This document shows, piece by piece, positions 24,483 to 32,272 of a DNA stretch of 64,000 nucleotides. Source of the stretch: Granulosicoccus sp965214025 (GTDB lineage Bacteria > Pseudomonadota > Gammaproteobacteria > Granulosicoccales > Granulosicoccaceae). Below the pieces are notes generated by a model. The model was given only the letters and a program-made list of their open reading frames with translations. It had not been told where the DNA came from and made no database searches. A program made the position numbers and the translations under genes. The stretch lies in assembly GCA_965214025.1 (NCBI GenBank), contig CBDCAW010000094.1, positions 1-64,000 on the forward strand, in the 5' to 3' direction. How positions within the stretch are numbered: the stretch's first letter is position 1; the number at the start of each line of letters is the position of its first letter.

Positions 24483-25610
24483 ATGAACAACAGATTCCTT
24501 TGCGCAGGTACCTGCGCCCTGCTCGTCGTGATGACACTGATCACACCGGCATGGGCCGAGGAACGATCCGGCTCGGGTGGCAAACCGGACGCATCGGCTA
24601 TCGACCTGGCGGCGCGCATCGTGGGCGGCAGCAAGACACGGCCCGGCGAATGGCCTGCCGCGTTGTCCGTCGTCAATACCTTCGCTGATCGTTCGGCCTT
24701 CACCCGACACTATTGTGGTGCCACATTGATCGCTCCCCAGTGGGCGCTCACCGCCGCCCACTGCCTGTTTGAAGGCTCCGGCAAGCGACAGTTGAGGGCT
24801 GATCAGCTGCGGGTGATCGGCGGCAGGGTCGATCTGGATACCGCAGTGCCGGAAGACGAGGTCGTCGTCGTCAATGTCTACGTCAATCCCGCCTACGACA
24901 ACGGCAATGTGAGTTCGCGGGATGATATCGGTCTGATCGAACTGGCGCAGCCGATCGATCTGCCTGTGGTGTCGCTCTTCGATGGCGGCAAGGAGTCATT
25001 GGTGGACCGGTCGGCCTACATCATCGGCTGGGGAGCGACGTCCGACAGCGACGATCCTTCGGCCTACTCGCCGCGGCAACAGGCAGCGCAGCTGCCGGTG
25101 GTTTCCGAGGATCAATGCAACGCGCCGGAGTCGTACGACGGGCTGGTCGATGAAAGCCAGCTCTGCGCCGGACTTGCCGAGGGTGGTGTGGATGCCTGCA
25201 TCGGCGACAGCGGCGGACCATTGATCATCGGCGTCGATGGCTTTCAGGTGCAAGTGGGTGTCGTGAGCTTCGGCAGCGGATGCGCACAGCCGAACTTCTA
25301 CGGCATCTACACGAACGTCGCCTGGTTCTCAGACTGGATTCGAACCTATGTACCGGCAGCGGACTTTCGATCGCTGGCCCCTGCACCCAAGCCCGATGAG
25401 GATACCGATCGGGGCGACGACACCGACGCGAATACCGATCCCGAAGAGAGCATGACGGGCGGGATCGCGGGTAACGTCGATGCCCCCGCCGAGAATGGTG
25501 TCGGTGCCTTCGGCTCGCCGCTCATCGGGCTACTGCTCGCGCTTGTCGTTTCGCGTCGACGTGGCCGGTCAGGCCTTGCGTCCGGCAGGCGCATCGCCGG
25601 ATTGTATTAA
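24483..25610 (+). CDS. Secreted trypsin-like serine protease 3 (S1 family, C-terminal anchor)
   Basis: A 375-residue S1 protease. It has a clear signal peptide (CAGTCALLVVMTLITPAWA), a Gly/Ser-rich propeptide, activation site AARIVGG (44-49), His93 (LTAAHC), Asp148 (RDDIGLIEL), Ser243 (CIGDSGGPL) and the trypsin-type Asp before it. After the protease domain comes an acidic Asp/Thr linker (KPDEDTDRGDDTDANTD, about residues 304-322) and the tail GVGAFGSPLIGLLLALVVSRRR, which is less Gly-rich than its neighbours' but has the same plan of turn, helix and basic stop. The acidic linker would hold the catalytic domain away from the surface. ATG start at 24483. Confidence 0.9.
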   Translation: MNNRFLCAGTCALLVVMTLITPAWAEERSGSGGKPDASAIDLAARIVGGSKTRPGEWPAALSVVNTFADRSAFTRHYCGATLIAPQWALTAAHCLFEGSGKRQLRADQLRVIGGRVDLDTAVPEDEVVVVNVYVNPAYDNGNVSSRDDIGLIELAQPIDLPVVSLFDGGKESLVDRSAYIIGWGATSDSDDPSAYSPRQQAAQLPVVSEDQCNAPESYDGLVDESQLCAGLAEGGVDACIGDSGGPLIIGVDGFQVQVGVVSFGSGCAQPNFYGIYTNVAWFSDWIRTYVPAADFRSLAPAPKPDEDTDRGDDTDANTDPEESMTGGIAGNVDAPAENGVGAFGSPLIGLLLALVVSRRRGRSGLASGRRIAGLY

Positions 25611-25738
25611 GCGGTATAGTACATGGGGCCTGTCATCCAGTAGCCCATGGCTGCCTTTGGGGTAATTGACGACAGGCCATCATACCGGCTGGCCCGGGTG
25701 GTGCCTCCGGCTCACAAGGACTACATTGGAAGGTCGCC

Positions 25739-26404
25739 GTGATTTTCAACTTTTGTCTCCCGCACGTGTCGCTGAACAATGCAAGACCGCAAACAAGACT
25801 GCACACCGGATCTCGTTGGGCATGCCTCGCGGCACTCTGCAGCCTGGTTGCGTGCATGAGTCCCTCTTCCGCAGGCCTGTCCCTGAACGAATCGCCGGCC
25901 CGCATGGGGGTGGATGCGATCGAGCTCGGTCACCGCTGGGCGCGGGTCATGCCTGCCGCCGAAGCTGTCTACGGGGTCGCACCCGTGTGTGATGCCCGCA
26001 AGACTGCGCGCGGCAACTCCCGGCGCGCGTGGCTGCTGGAAACGTGTACTTACCTGCCGACCACCGCGCTCTTGCTCGGCGAGCCAGTGCAGCTGGTACG
26101 TCACTACTTCATCGATCAGGAGCTGCTGCGCATCGACATAGGCCTGTCGGGCGGAGATACCGAAAAAGCGGCGGTGACAACCCTGCTGGACGAACGTTTC
26201 GGACCCGCCGAGTCCAGTTCGGAAGCCGGCGAAGCCGTGACCCGCTGGCGGCTCGCGATGGACGAAATCGCGTTACGTCTGTCCATGCCGGACATGCCCG
26301 AGGCCATCGCTTCCGAAGCGGCCTTCGGCGATGCACCGCTGGTAATGCTCTACCTTCGAGACGTGAAGGCTGCTGAAGAGGCCAGGGCCATTGCCGGCTG
26401 GTAG
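25739..26404 (+). CDS. Putative lipoprotein, unknown function
   Basis: A 221-residue protein that I cannot assign to a family. A basic start (ARPQTRLHTGSR) is followed by the hydrophobic ACLAALCSLVAC; LVAC-M is a lipobox, predicting acylation at that cysteine (about residue 39) and attachment to the envelope. The mature part is mixed alpha/beta with WARVMPAAEAVYG, LLETCTYLPTT and MLYLRDVKAAEEARAIAGW; three further cysteines occur. It follows the protease array and is convergent with phoU; neither neighbour suggests a role. The start used here is a GTG at 25739. Confidence 0.6.
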   Translation: MIFNFCLPHVSLNNARPQTRLHTGSRWACLAALCSLVACMSPSSAGLSLNESPARMGVDAIELGHRWARVMPAAEAVYGVAPVCDARKTARGNSRRAWLLETCTYLPTTALLLGEPVQLVRHYFIDQELLRIDIGLSGGDTEKAAVTTLLDERFGPAESSSEAGEAVTRWRLAMDEIALRLSMPDMPEAIASEAAFGDAPLVMLYLRDVKAAEEARAIAGW

Positions 26405-26445
26405 GCCCGGCTGGTGGAACCCTACCGGCATACCCCGATTGGCAG

Positions 26446-27156
26446 TCAGAGTGTGTCGGTGCGAATCGATTCCACATCCGTATGGCGAATGTCGCGGCCT
26501 TTCACCAGGTAGACCACGTACTCGCAGATGTTCACCGAGTGATCGCCGATGCGCTCCAGCGCACGTGCGCACCAGTTGATCTTGAACACGTTCGATACCT
26601 GCCGCGGGTCTTCCATGATGTGCGTGCTCAGCAGGCGCTGCAACGAGTTGTACTCGGCATTGATGTCGGAATCGCGCCGCGCTGTGTCGAGTGCGGCCTG
26701 TACATCGAGGCGGGCGAACGCATCGAGTGCATCGCGCAGCAATGACTTCACCAGCTGGCCCAGATGGCGAAGTTCCTTGCGGTAGGTGGGCACGTCGCTC
26801 GAATTCGCCAGCTCGACGGAGAAGCGGCCCATCTTTTCGGCCTCATCGCCGATACGTTCCAGATCGGTGATCACCTTGATCACCGCCACCAGCAGGCGCA
26901 GGTCGCTGGCGGCCGGCTGGCGTCGCGCCAGCACTCTCAGGCATTCCTCGTCGATCTCGACTTCCAGGGCGTTGATCTTGTAGTCCGATGTGGCCACCTC
27001 GGAGCCCAGGTCGCCATCCGACTCGATCAGCGCGGTAAGCCCGTTGGCAACCTGCGACTCGACCAGGCCACCCATCTGCATGACGAGGTTGCGGATATCC
27101 TCCAGCTCGAGGTTGTACTGCTGGGAGATGTGTTGATCGAGGTTCAGATTGTCCAT
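26446..27156 (-). CDS. phoU: PhoU, phosphate signalling regulator
   Basis: A 236-residue all-helical PhoU. Two repeats each hold an acidic metal-binding motif: ITDLERIGDEAEKMGRF near residue 95 and CARALERIGDHSVNICEYVVYLVKG (quoted as ALERIGDHSVNICEY) near residue 200. It mediates inhibition of PhoR when phosphate is abundant, acting at the Pst transporter. It is the last gene of the minus-strand pst group, 33 bases after pstB. The length agrees with E. coli PhoU (241). Confidence 0.95.
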   Translation of the reverse strand: MDNLNLDQHISQQYNLELEDIRNLVMQMGGLVESQVANGLTALIESDGDLGSEVATSDYKINALEVEIDEECLRVLARRQPAASDLRLLVAVIKVITDLERIGDEAEKMGRFSVELANSSDVPTYRKELRHLGQLVKSLLRDALDAFARLDVQAALDTARRDSDINAEYNSLQRLLSTHIMEDPRQVSNVFKINWCARALERIGDHSVNICEYVVYLVKGRDIRHTDVESIRTDTL

Positions 27157-27189
27157 GAGATTCGCCTGGTTCAGTTGAACGGAGCCAAG

Positions 27190-28011
27190 TCAGCCGAAAC
27201 GGCCCGTGATGTAGTTTTCCGTAAGCTGGTGCGACGGGTTGGTGAACACATCGTTGGTATCACCGACTTCGACCAGCTTGCCAAGGTGAAAGTAGGCACA
27301 GCGCTGTGAAACGCGCGCGGCCTGCTGCATGGAGTGCGTGACGATGCAGATCGCGTAGTTCTCGCGCAGCTCGTCGATCAGTTCCTCGATACGCGCGGTG
27401 GCAATCGGGTCGAGGGCCGAGCAGGGCTCGTCCATCAAGATGACCTCCGGGCTGACCGCGATGGTGCGTGCAATGCACAGTCGTTGCTGCTGGCCGCCGG
27501 AGAGGCTCGTGCCCGGTGCGTCCAGACGATCTTTCACCTCATCGAACAGGCCGGCCTTCTTCAGGCTGCTGACCACGATATCGTCGAGCTCGGCACGGTT
27601 CGAGGCAAGCCCGTGGATGCGCGGGCCGTACGCCACGTTGTCGAAGATGCTCTTGGCGAACGGGTTCGGCTTCTGGAAGACCATGCCCACCCGGGCCCGG
27701 AGCAGTACCGGGTCGAGATCGGCACCGTACAGATCCTCACCCTCCAGCGACATGTCGCCGGTCACGCGGCAGGAGGGAATCGTGTCGTTCATTCGATTCA
27801 GGCAACGCAGGAAGGTCGACTTGCCACAACCGGACGGGCCGATCATCGAGATCACTTCGTTGCGTCCGACATCCAGGCTCACATCGTAGATCGCCTGCTT
27901 GCCTCCGTAGAAGACGTCGACGTTGCGGGTGCGCATCTTCGGATCGGGCACTGAGGTATCACCGACCGTGGCGGTTATGGATTCAAACGAGGTATCGACG
28001 CCGTCCTGCAA
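27190..28011 (-). CDS. pstB: PstB, phosphate ABC transporter ATPase
   Basis: ATP-binding subunit powering phosphate import. The 273-residue protein has Walker A GPSGCGKST at residues 58-66, the ABC signature LSGGQQQRLCIART, Walker B VILMDEPCSALDP and the switch His in IVTHSMQQAARVS. The N-terminal 25 residues before MRTRNVDVFYGGKQ extend beyond the E. coli protein, so a later start is possible. It lies between pstA and phoU with short gaps, as in the E. coli operon. Confidence 0.96.
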   Translation of the reverse strand: MQDGVDTSFESITATVGDTSVPDPKMRTRNVDVFYGGKQAIYDVSLDVGRNEVISMIGPSGCGKSTFLRCLNRMNDTIPSCRVTGDMSLEGEDLYGADLDPVLLRARVGMVFQKPNPFAKSIFDNVAYGPRIHGLASNRAELDDIVVSSLKKAGLFDEVKDRLDAPGTSLSGGQQQRLCIARTIAVSPEVILMDEPCSALDPIATARIEELIDELRENYAICIVTHSMQQAARVSQRCAYFHLGKLVEVGDTNDVFTNPSHQLTENYITGRFG

Positions 28012-28053
28012 TGTAATCTTCCTTCTTGGTCAATGAGTTGAGTATAGCGTGCG

Positions 28054-29382
28054 CTACCAGCGTCGCTCGAAGCGCTTACGCAGGAATACCGCAAGTGCGT
28101 TCATCACGACCAGGAAGGCGAGCAGCACCATGATGGCCGCGGACGTCTTCTCGACGAAGGCACGCTCCGGGCTGTCGGCCCACAGATAGACCTGCACAGG
28201 CAACACGGTGGCCGCATCGGTGATGCTCTCCGGCACGTCGACGATGAACGCGATCATGCCGATCATCAGCAGGGGCGCGGTCTCGCCAAGCGCCTGAGCC
28301 AGGCCGATGATCGTGCCGGTGAGAATGCCGGGCATCGCCAACGGCAACACATGGTGGGTAACCACCTGGAGATCGGAGGCTCCTACGCCGCGTGCTGCCT
28401 CGCGAATCGACGGCGGCACCGACTTCAACGCCGCCCGGCTGGAGATGATGATGGTCGGCAGCGTCATCAGGCTCAGCACGATACCGCCGACCACCGGTGC
28501 GGAGCGCGGCAGTTGAAAGAAATTGATGAAGACGGCGAGCCCCAGCAGGCCGAACACGATCGACGGCACCGCGGCGAGGTTGTTGATGTTGACCTCGACG
28601 ATATCGGTCCAACGGTTCTGTGGTGCGAATTCCTCGAGATAGATCGCCGCTGCCACGGCGATCGGGAACGACAGCGTGAAGGTGATCATCAGAGTGAAGG
28701 CAGAGCCCATCAGAGCCGCCTTGATACCGGCCAGTTCCGGCTCGCGCGAATCACCGTTGGTGAAGAACGTGGTGTTGAAGCGAACGTCCAGTTCTCCTGA
28801 ATCCTGCAATTGTTTCGCCAGGCCGAGCTGGAAATCGTTCAGCCGCGTCCGAATGCCGTCGGGTTGCGCCAGATCCGCTCCGGACTTGATGACCGCGCCC
28901 AGCTCGTCGTCGGCCGGCACCCATAAGTTCAACGTGGTACCCAGCAATGTCGGGTCGCCCAGCAGCGCATCGAACAGCTGGTATTCCGCGCCGGTGCTGA
29001 TCAGCGCATAGAGCGCGCGCTTGTCGCTGCGATCTTCCACATCGGGGAAGCGTTCGAGGAGGGTGGCCTTGATCGCACCGGCGTAGTCGGCCCGTCTCAA
29101 CTCCATGCTGGTGGCACCGTCGCCCACACCAAGCGTGCTGGGGTCGAGCGAGACCGACAGCTGAACGAACGTCTGGGTGAAGGCGGGCCAGCCCTTGACG
29201 AAGATGCTGGTGAGCAGTACGGCCAGGAAGGTGAGGCTGGCGGCGATCGCCAGGATGCCGTACCAGCGAAAGCGCCGTTCGGCCGCGTATCGGCGCTGCA
29301 ACGATGCGCGTACCTTACGCGTGGTCGCGCTGATTTCCGGGTGTTCCGTCTTCGACAGGATGGGGCCGGGCAAAGTGCTCAT
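28054..29382 (-). CDS. pstA: PstA, phosphate ABC transporter permease (long form)
   Basis: Inner-membrane channel subunit. The C-terminal part from about residue 230 is the usual permease core, with the coupling helix region IREAARGVGASDLQVVTHHVLP. E. coli PstA has 296 residues; this one has 442. The surplus is N-terminal: a first membrane helix (ILAIAASLTFLAVLLTSIF, about residues 43-61) followed by about 150 periplasmic residues before the core helices. This extended N-terminal region (the DUF3333 type) occurs in many proteobacterial PstA proteins. It lies 46 bases after pstC. Confidence 0.93.
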   Translation of the reverse strand: MSTLPGPILSKTEHPEISATTRKVRASLQRRYAAERRFRWYGILAIAASLTFLAVLLTSIFVKGWPAFTQTFVQLSVSLDPSTLGVGDGATSMELRRADYAGAIKATLLERFPDVEDRSDKRALYALISTGAEYQLFDALLGDPTLLGTTLNLWVPADDELGAVIKSGADLAQPDGIRTRLNDFQLGLAKQLQDSGELDVRFNTTFFTNGDSREPELAGIKAALMGSAFTLMITFTLSFPIAVAAAIYLEEFAPQNRWTDIVEVNINNLAAVPSIVFGLLGLAVFINFFQLPRSAPVVGGIVLSLMTLPTIIISSRAALKSVPPSIREAARGVGASDLQVVTHHVLPLAMPGILTGTIIGLAQALGETAPLLMIGMIAFIVDVPESITDAATVLPVQVYLWADSPERAFVEKTSAAIMVLLAFLVVMNALAVFLRKRFERRW

Positions 29383-29428
29383 GAGTACTGCTCCTTCGTC
29401 CTCGACAGCATCAGGCCCGGTAAGATGC

Positions 29429-30817
29429 TCATTCGTATTGTTCCCTGTAACGTCGCACCACCTGCAGCGCGATGATGTTGAGTATCAGCGTGACCACGAA
29501 CAGCATCAGGCCCAGGGCAAAGGCAGCAAGCGTCTTGGCGCTGTCGAACTCCTGATCTCCCGTGAGCAGGGTGACGATCTGTACCGTCACGGTGGTGACC
29601 GCTTCCAGCGGATTGGCCGTCAGGTTGGCGGCCAGTCCTGCGGCCATCACCACGATCATGGTTTCACCGATGGCGCGCGAGGCGGCCAGCAGTACGCCAC
29701 CGACGATGCCGGGGAGGGCGGCGGGAATGACCACCTTGCGTACCGTTTCCGACTTGGTCGATCCGAGGCCGTAGGACCCGTCGCGCATGGCCTGTGGCAC
29801 GGCGGTGATCACGTCATCCGACAACGACGAGACGAACGGTATGATCATGATGCCCATGACCGTGCCGGCTGCCAGTGCGCTCTCGGACGCCACGCCCAAG
29901 CCCACCCACGAGCCGATGTCGCGTAGTAGCGGGGCGACCGTGAGAGCCGCGAAGAAGCCGTACACGACGGTGGGAATGCCCGCGAGTATCTCCAGCAATG
30001 GCTTGACGATCGCACGGGTTCGGCGGCTGGCGTACTCGGCGAGGTAGATGGCCGACATCAGGCCGAAGGGTACGGCCACGGTCAACGCGATCGCGGAAAT
30101 CAGCAGCGTGCCGGTAAAGAGCGGAACCGCACCGAACGAGCCGCTGGAGCCGACCTGGTCGATGCGTATCGCCGTTTGCGGGCTCCACTGGGTGCCGGTG
30201 ACGAACTCGATGAAGCCCACTTGCTGGAAGAAGCGCGAGGCTTCGAACAAGACCGACAGCACGATGCCCAGAGTGGTGAGAATGGCGATCGAGGCACAGC
30301 TCAGCAGGAAGAATCGCATGATCTTCTCCACCACGATACGGGCACGTGTTTCGAGCACGATGCGCCTGATGGCCAGATTGGCTCCGATCGCGGCGGCCAC
30401 GAGTGCCAGCACACTCAGACCGATGCTGCTGAAGCTGCGCAGGCTTGCGAGCCGTTCGGCGACGGCGCGCTTGGCCGGGTCGTCCTCGGTTTCGACCCGC
30501 CCGGAGCTGACGATATTCTCGATCTGGTTGCGATAGAGCTCGACAGCCTTTTCACCGCCCTTCGTGATATCGGCCGGCATGGCAGATTCGAGCATCGCGG
30601 TGACCACCGTGGGTTCGGCGATCTTCCAGAATATGATGATCAGCAGTGCCGGCAGGGCACACCACAGAGCCACCATCATGCCGTAGTGATTGGGTAGCGA
30701 ATGCAAGGCCCGTGTGCCGCCGTTGGCGGCTGCCAGCGCGTTGGCACGCAGCCGCCCGTACAGGAAGCCGACCAGGGCGAGCGCCGCGGCTACGATGACT
30801 AGCATGGTGACTGACAT
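29429..30817 (-). CDS. pstC: PstC, phosphate ABC transporter permease (long form)
   Basis: Second permease subunit of the Pst importer. It has 462 residues against 319 in E. coli. The N-terminal extension contains extra membrane helices (MLVIVAAALALVGFLYG at 5-21, MMVALWCALPALLIIIFW at 47-64) and a soluble stretch of about 65 residues before the core. In the core, LLEILAGIPTVVYGFFAAL and the coupling segment MRDGSYGLGSTKSETVRKVVIPA are typical of PstC. It is separated from pstS by 255 bases holding a perfect palindrome. Confidence 0.93.
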   Translation of the reverse strand: MSVTMLVIVAAALALVGFLYGRLRANALAAANGGTRALHSLPNHYGMMVALWCALPALLIIIFWKIAEPTVVTAMLESAMPADITKGGEKAVELYRNQIENIVSSGRVETEDDPAKRAVAERLASLRSFSSIGLSVLALVAAAIGANLAIRRIVLETRARIVVEKIMRFFLLSCASIAILTTLGIVLSVLFEASRFFQQVGFIEFVTGTQWSPQTAIRIDQVGSSGSFGAVPLFTGTLLISAIALTVAVPFGLMSAIYLAEYASRRTRAIVKPLLEILAGIPTVVYGFFAALTVAPLLRDIGSWVGLGVASESALAAGTVMGIMIIPFVSSLSDDVITAVPQAMRDGSYGLGSTKSETVRKVVIPAALPGIVGGVLLAASRAIGETMIVVMAAGLAANLTANPLEAVTTVTVQIVTLLTGDQEFDSAKTLAAFALGLMLFVVTLILNIIALQVVRRYREQYE

Positions 30818-30982
30818 GGAGGTCGGATTCTACCCAGGGAAATGCAACGTTGCGCTCAGTTCGTCATCGGCCGGCCCGAGGAACTGCTTGAAGAGCCGCC
30901 CCGACAGTCGCCCCGAGAGCCACCACGGAAAAGTGACCCTGAGAACTCTGCCTGCTGAACGACCCATGGATCTGTGCCCGCT

Positions 30983-31016
30983 CTCGTCACGCGTCCGGAT
31001 CCGGACGCGTGACGAG
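30983..31016. repeat. Perfect 34-bp palindrome between pstS and pstC
   Basis: Left half ctcgtcacgcgtccgga and right half tccggacgcgtgacgag are exact reverse complements with no spacer. In the pstSC transcript it would fold into a stem of about 15 bp closed by a GATC loop. No T tract follows on the minus strand, so it is not a standard terminator. It may stabilise pstS mRNA or partly stop transcription so that PstS exceeds the permeases (inference). Confidence 0.9.
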
Positions 31017-31072
31017 CATGCCGTGAGCATACAACGTTCAACGGTTCGGCTACCGCCGATCCGCTCGCCTGC

Positions 31073-32128
31073 TTAGTTGAAGGCGCTGGCCGTCATCGGC
31101 GTCATCTCTTCAGTGGCCGTGCGAACTTCTTCACGCATGTCTTCCGGCAACGGGATCATACCCTTGTCTGCCAGGTAGCCGTCCTCACCGAAAGCAGCCT
31201 CACTGGTGAACTCGGCGAGGTACTCTTCGATACCGGGTACCGTGCCGACGTGCTGCGCCTTCACGTAGAAGTAGAGCGGGCGTGAAATGTTGTAGTCGCC
31301 GCTGGCAATGGTCTCGAACGTGGCTTCACTGCCATCGATCACGGAGCTCTGTACCTTGTCGGAGTTCTGGTCGAGAAAGCTGAAACCGAAGATGCCCACA
31401 GCCTCCGGGTTGGCTTCGAGTTTCTGCACGATCAGGTTGTCGTTCTCCCCGGCCTCGATGTATGCGCCATCTTCACGCATCGTCTGACAGGCCGTTTCCA
31501 TCGCATCCTCATCCAGTGCGGTGATGACGTCGAATTCCTCGCAACCGCCTTCCATGGCCAGCTCGACGAACGCGTCGCGGGTGCCGGAGGTGGGCGGGGG
31601 GCCGAGAACCTCGATCTTGGAGGTCGGCAGGTCGGCGTTCACCTCATTCCAGGTCTTGTACGGGTTCGGTACGAGGCTCTCACCACCGTCCGGGTCCGGT
31701 ACCTCCTTGGCGAGTGCGAGGAACAGGTCGGCCGTGGTCAGGCTCAACTGATCGGAATCGACCGAGTTGGCCACTGCGATACCGTCGTAACCGATCAGTA
31801 CCTCGACGACATCGCTGACACCGTTGTCCTGGCACATCTCGAATTCGCTTTGCTTGATGCGTCGCGAAGCGTTGGTGATGTCCGCGGTATCCACGCCGAT
31901 GCCGTCACAGAAGAGCTTGAAGCCGCCACCGGAACCCGTGGACTCGATCTTGGGCGTGGGCATGCCGGTTACCCGGCCGAAGCGCTCGGCCACGACCGTT
32001 GCGAACGGGTAGACCGTGGACGATCCGACGACGCTGATGGCGTCGCGTGCGTGAACCTGACCTGCCACGAAGGTGGCGACCAGGGCGGAGCTGCAGATCA
32101 GCGCGTGCTTGTTCATGACTGTTTTCAT
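31073..32128 (-). CDS. pstS: PstS, periplasmic phosphate-binding protein
   Basis: A 351-residue secreted protein with signal peptide ALICSSALVATFVAGQVHA (cleavage about residue 27). Mature motifs are VGSSTVYPFATVVAERF at about 34-50 and the phosphate-contact ESTGSGGGFKLFCDG at about 63-77, and LGPPPTSGTRDAFVELAM. This is the PstS type with DITNASRRIKQSEF rather than the E. coli type. It captures phosphate for PstCAB. A PHO box lies 50-70 bases upstream of the start, so it is PhoB-activated; the 255 bases to pstC include the palindrome. Confidence 0.95.
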   Translation of the reverse strand: MKTVMNKHALICSSALVATFVAGQVHARDAISVVGSSTVYPFATVVAERFGRVTGMPTPKIESTGSGGGFKLFCDGIGVDTADITNASRRIKQSEFEMCQDNGVSDVVEVLIGYDGIAVANSVDSDQLSLTTADLFLALAKEVPDPDGGESLVPNPYKTWNEVNADLPTSKIEVLGPPPTSGTRDAFVELAMEGGCEEFDVITALDEDAMETACQTMREDGAYIEAGENDNLIVQKLEANPEAVGIFGFSFLDQNSDKVQSSVIDGSEATFETIASGDYNISRPLYFYVKAQHVGTVPGIEEYLAEFTSEAAFGEDGYLADKGMIPLPEDMREEVRTATEEMTPMTASAFN

Positions 32129-32178
32129 CAGGGCTTTTCAAAGGACTGTTGAGTTCAGACGAAGTGTGGTGCCCCTGC

Positions 32179-32196
32179 ATGACAACCCCGTGACAC
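32179..32196 (-). promoter_or_regulatory. PHO box upstream of pstS
   Basis: On the minus strand gtgtcac-gggg-ttgtcat: two GTCA-type half-sites, 7 bp each, 4-bp spacer and 11-bp period, matching the PhoB consensus ctgtcat-n4-ctgtcat. It sits about 50 bases before the pstS start codon, where it can activate the promoter. Confidence 0.75.
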
Positions 32197-32272
32197 GATG
32201 TATCCGACATTGCAAAACCGTATGCGATGTTGCAGAAATTTGAACAGCTTCACAAAAAATATGACCAGTGCG

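Noticed and set aside
25627..25678. Inverted repeat ggcctgtc/gacaggcc after protease 3 as a terminator
   Set aside because: Only 8 bp of pairing with a loop of over 35 nt and no T tract, so not supported as a terminator.
30983..31016. Rho-independent terminator for pstS
   Set aside because: The palindrome is strong but no T tract follows it on the transcribed strand.
30830..31030. Short ORFs in both strands across the pstS-pstC gap
   Set aside because: They are created by the palindrome and its surroundings; no RBS and no protein-like composition.
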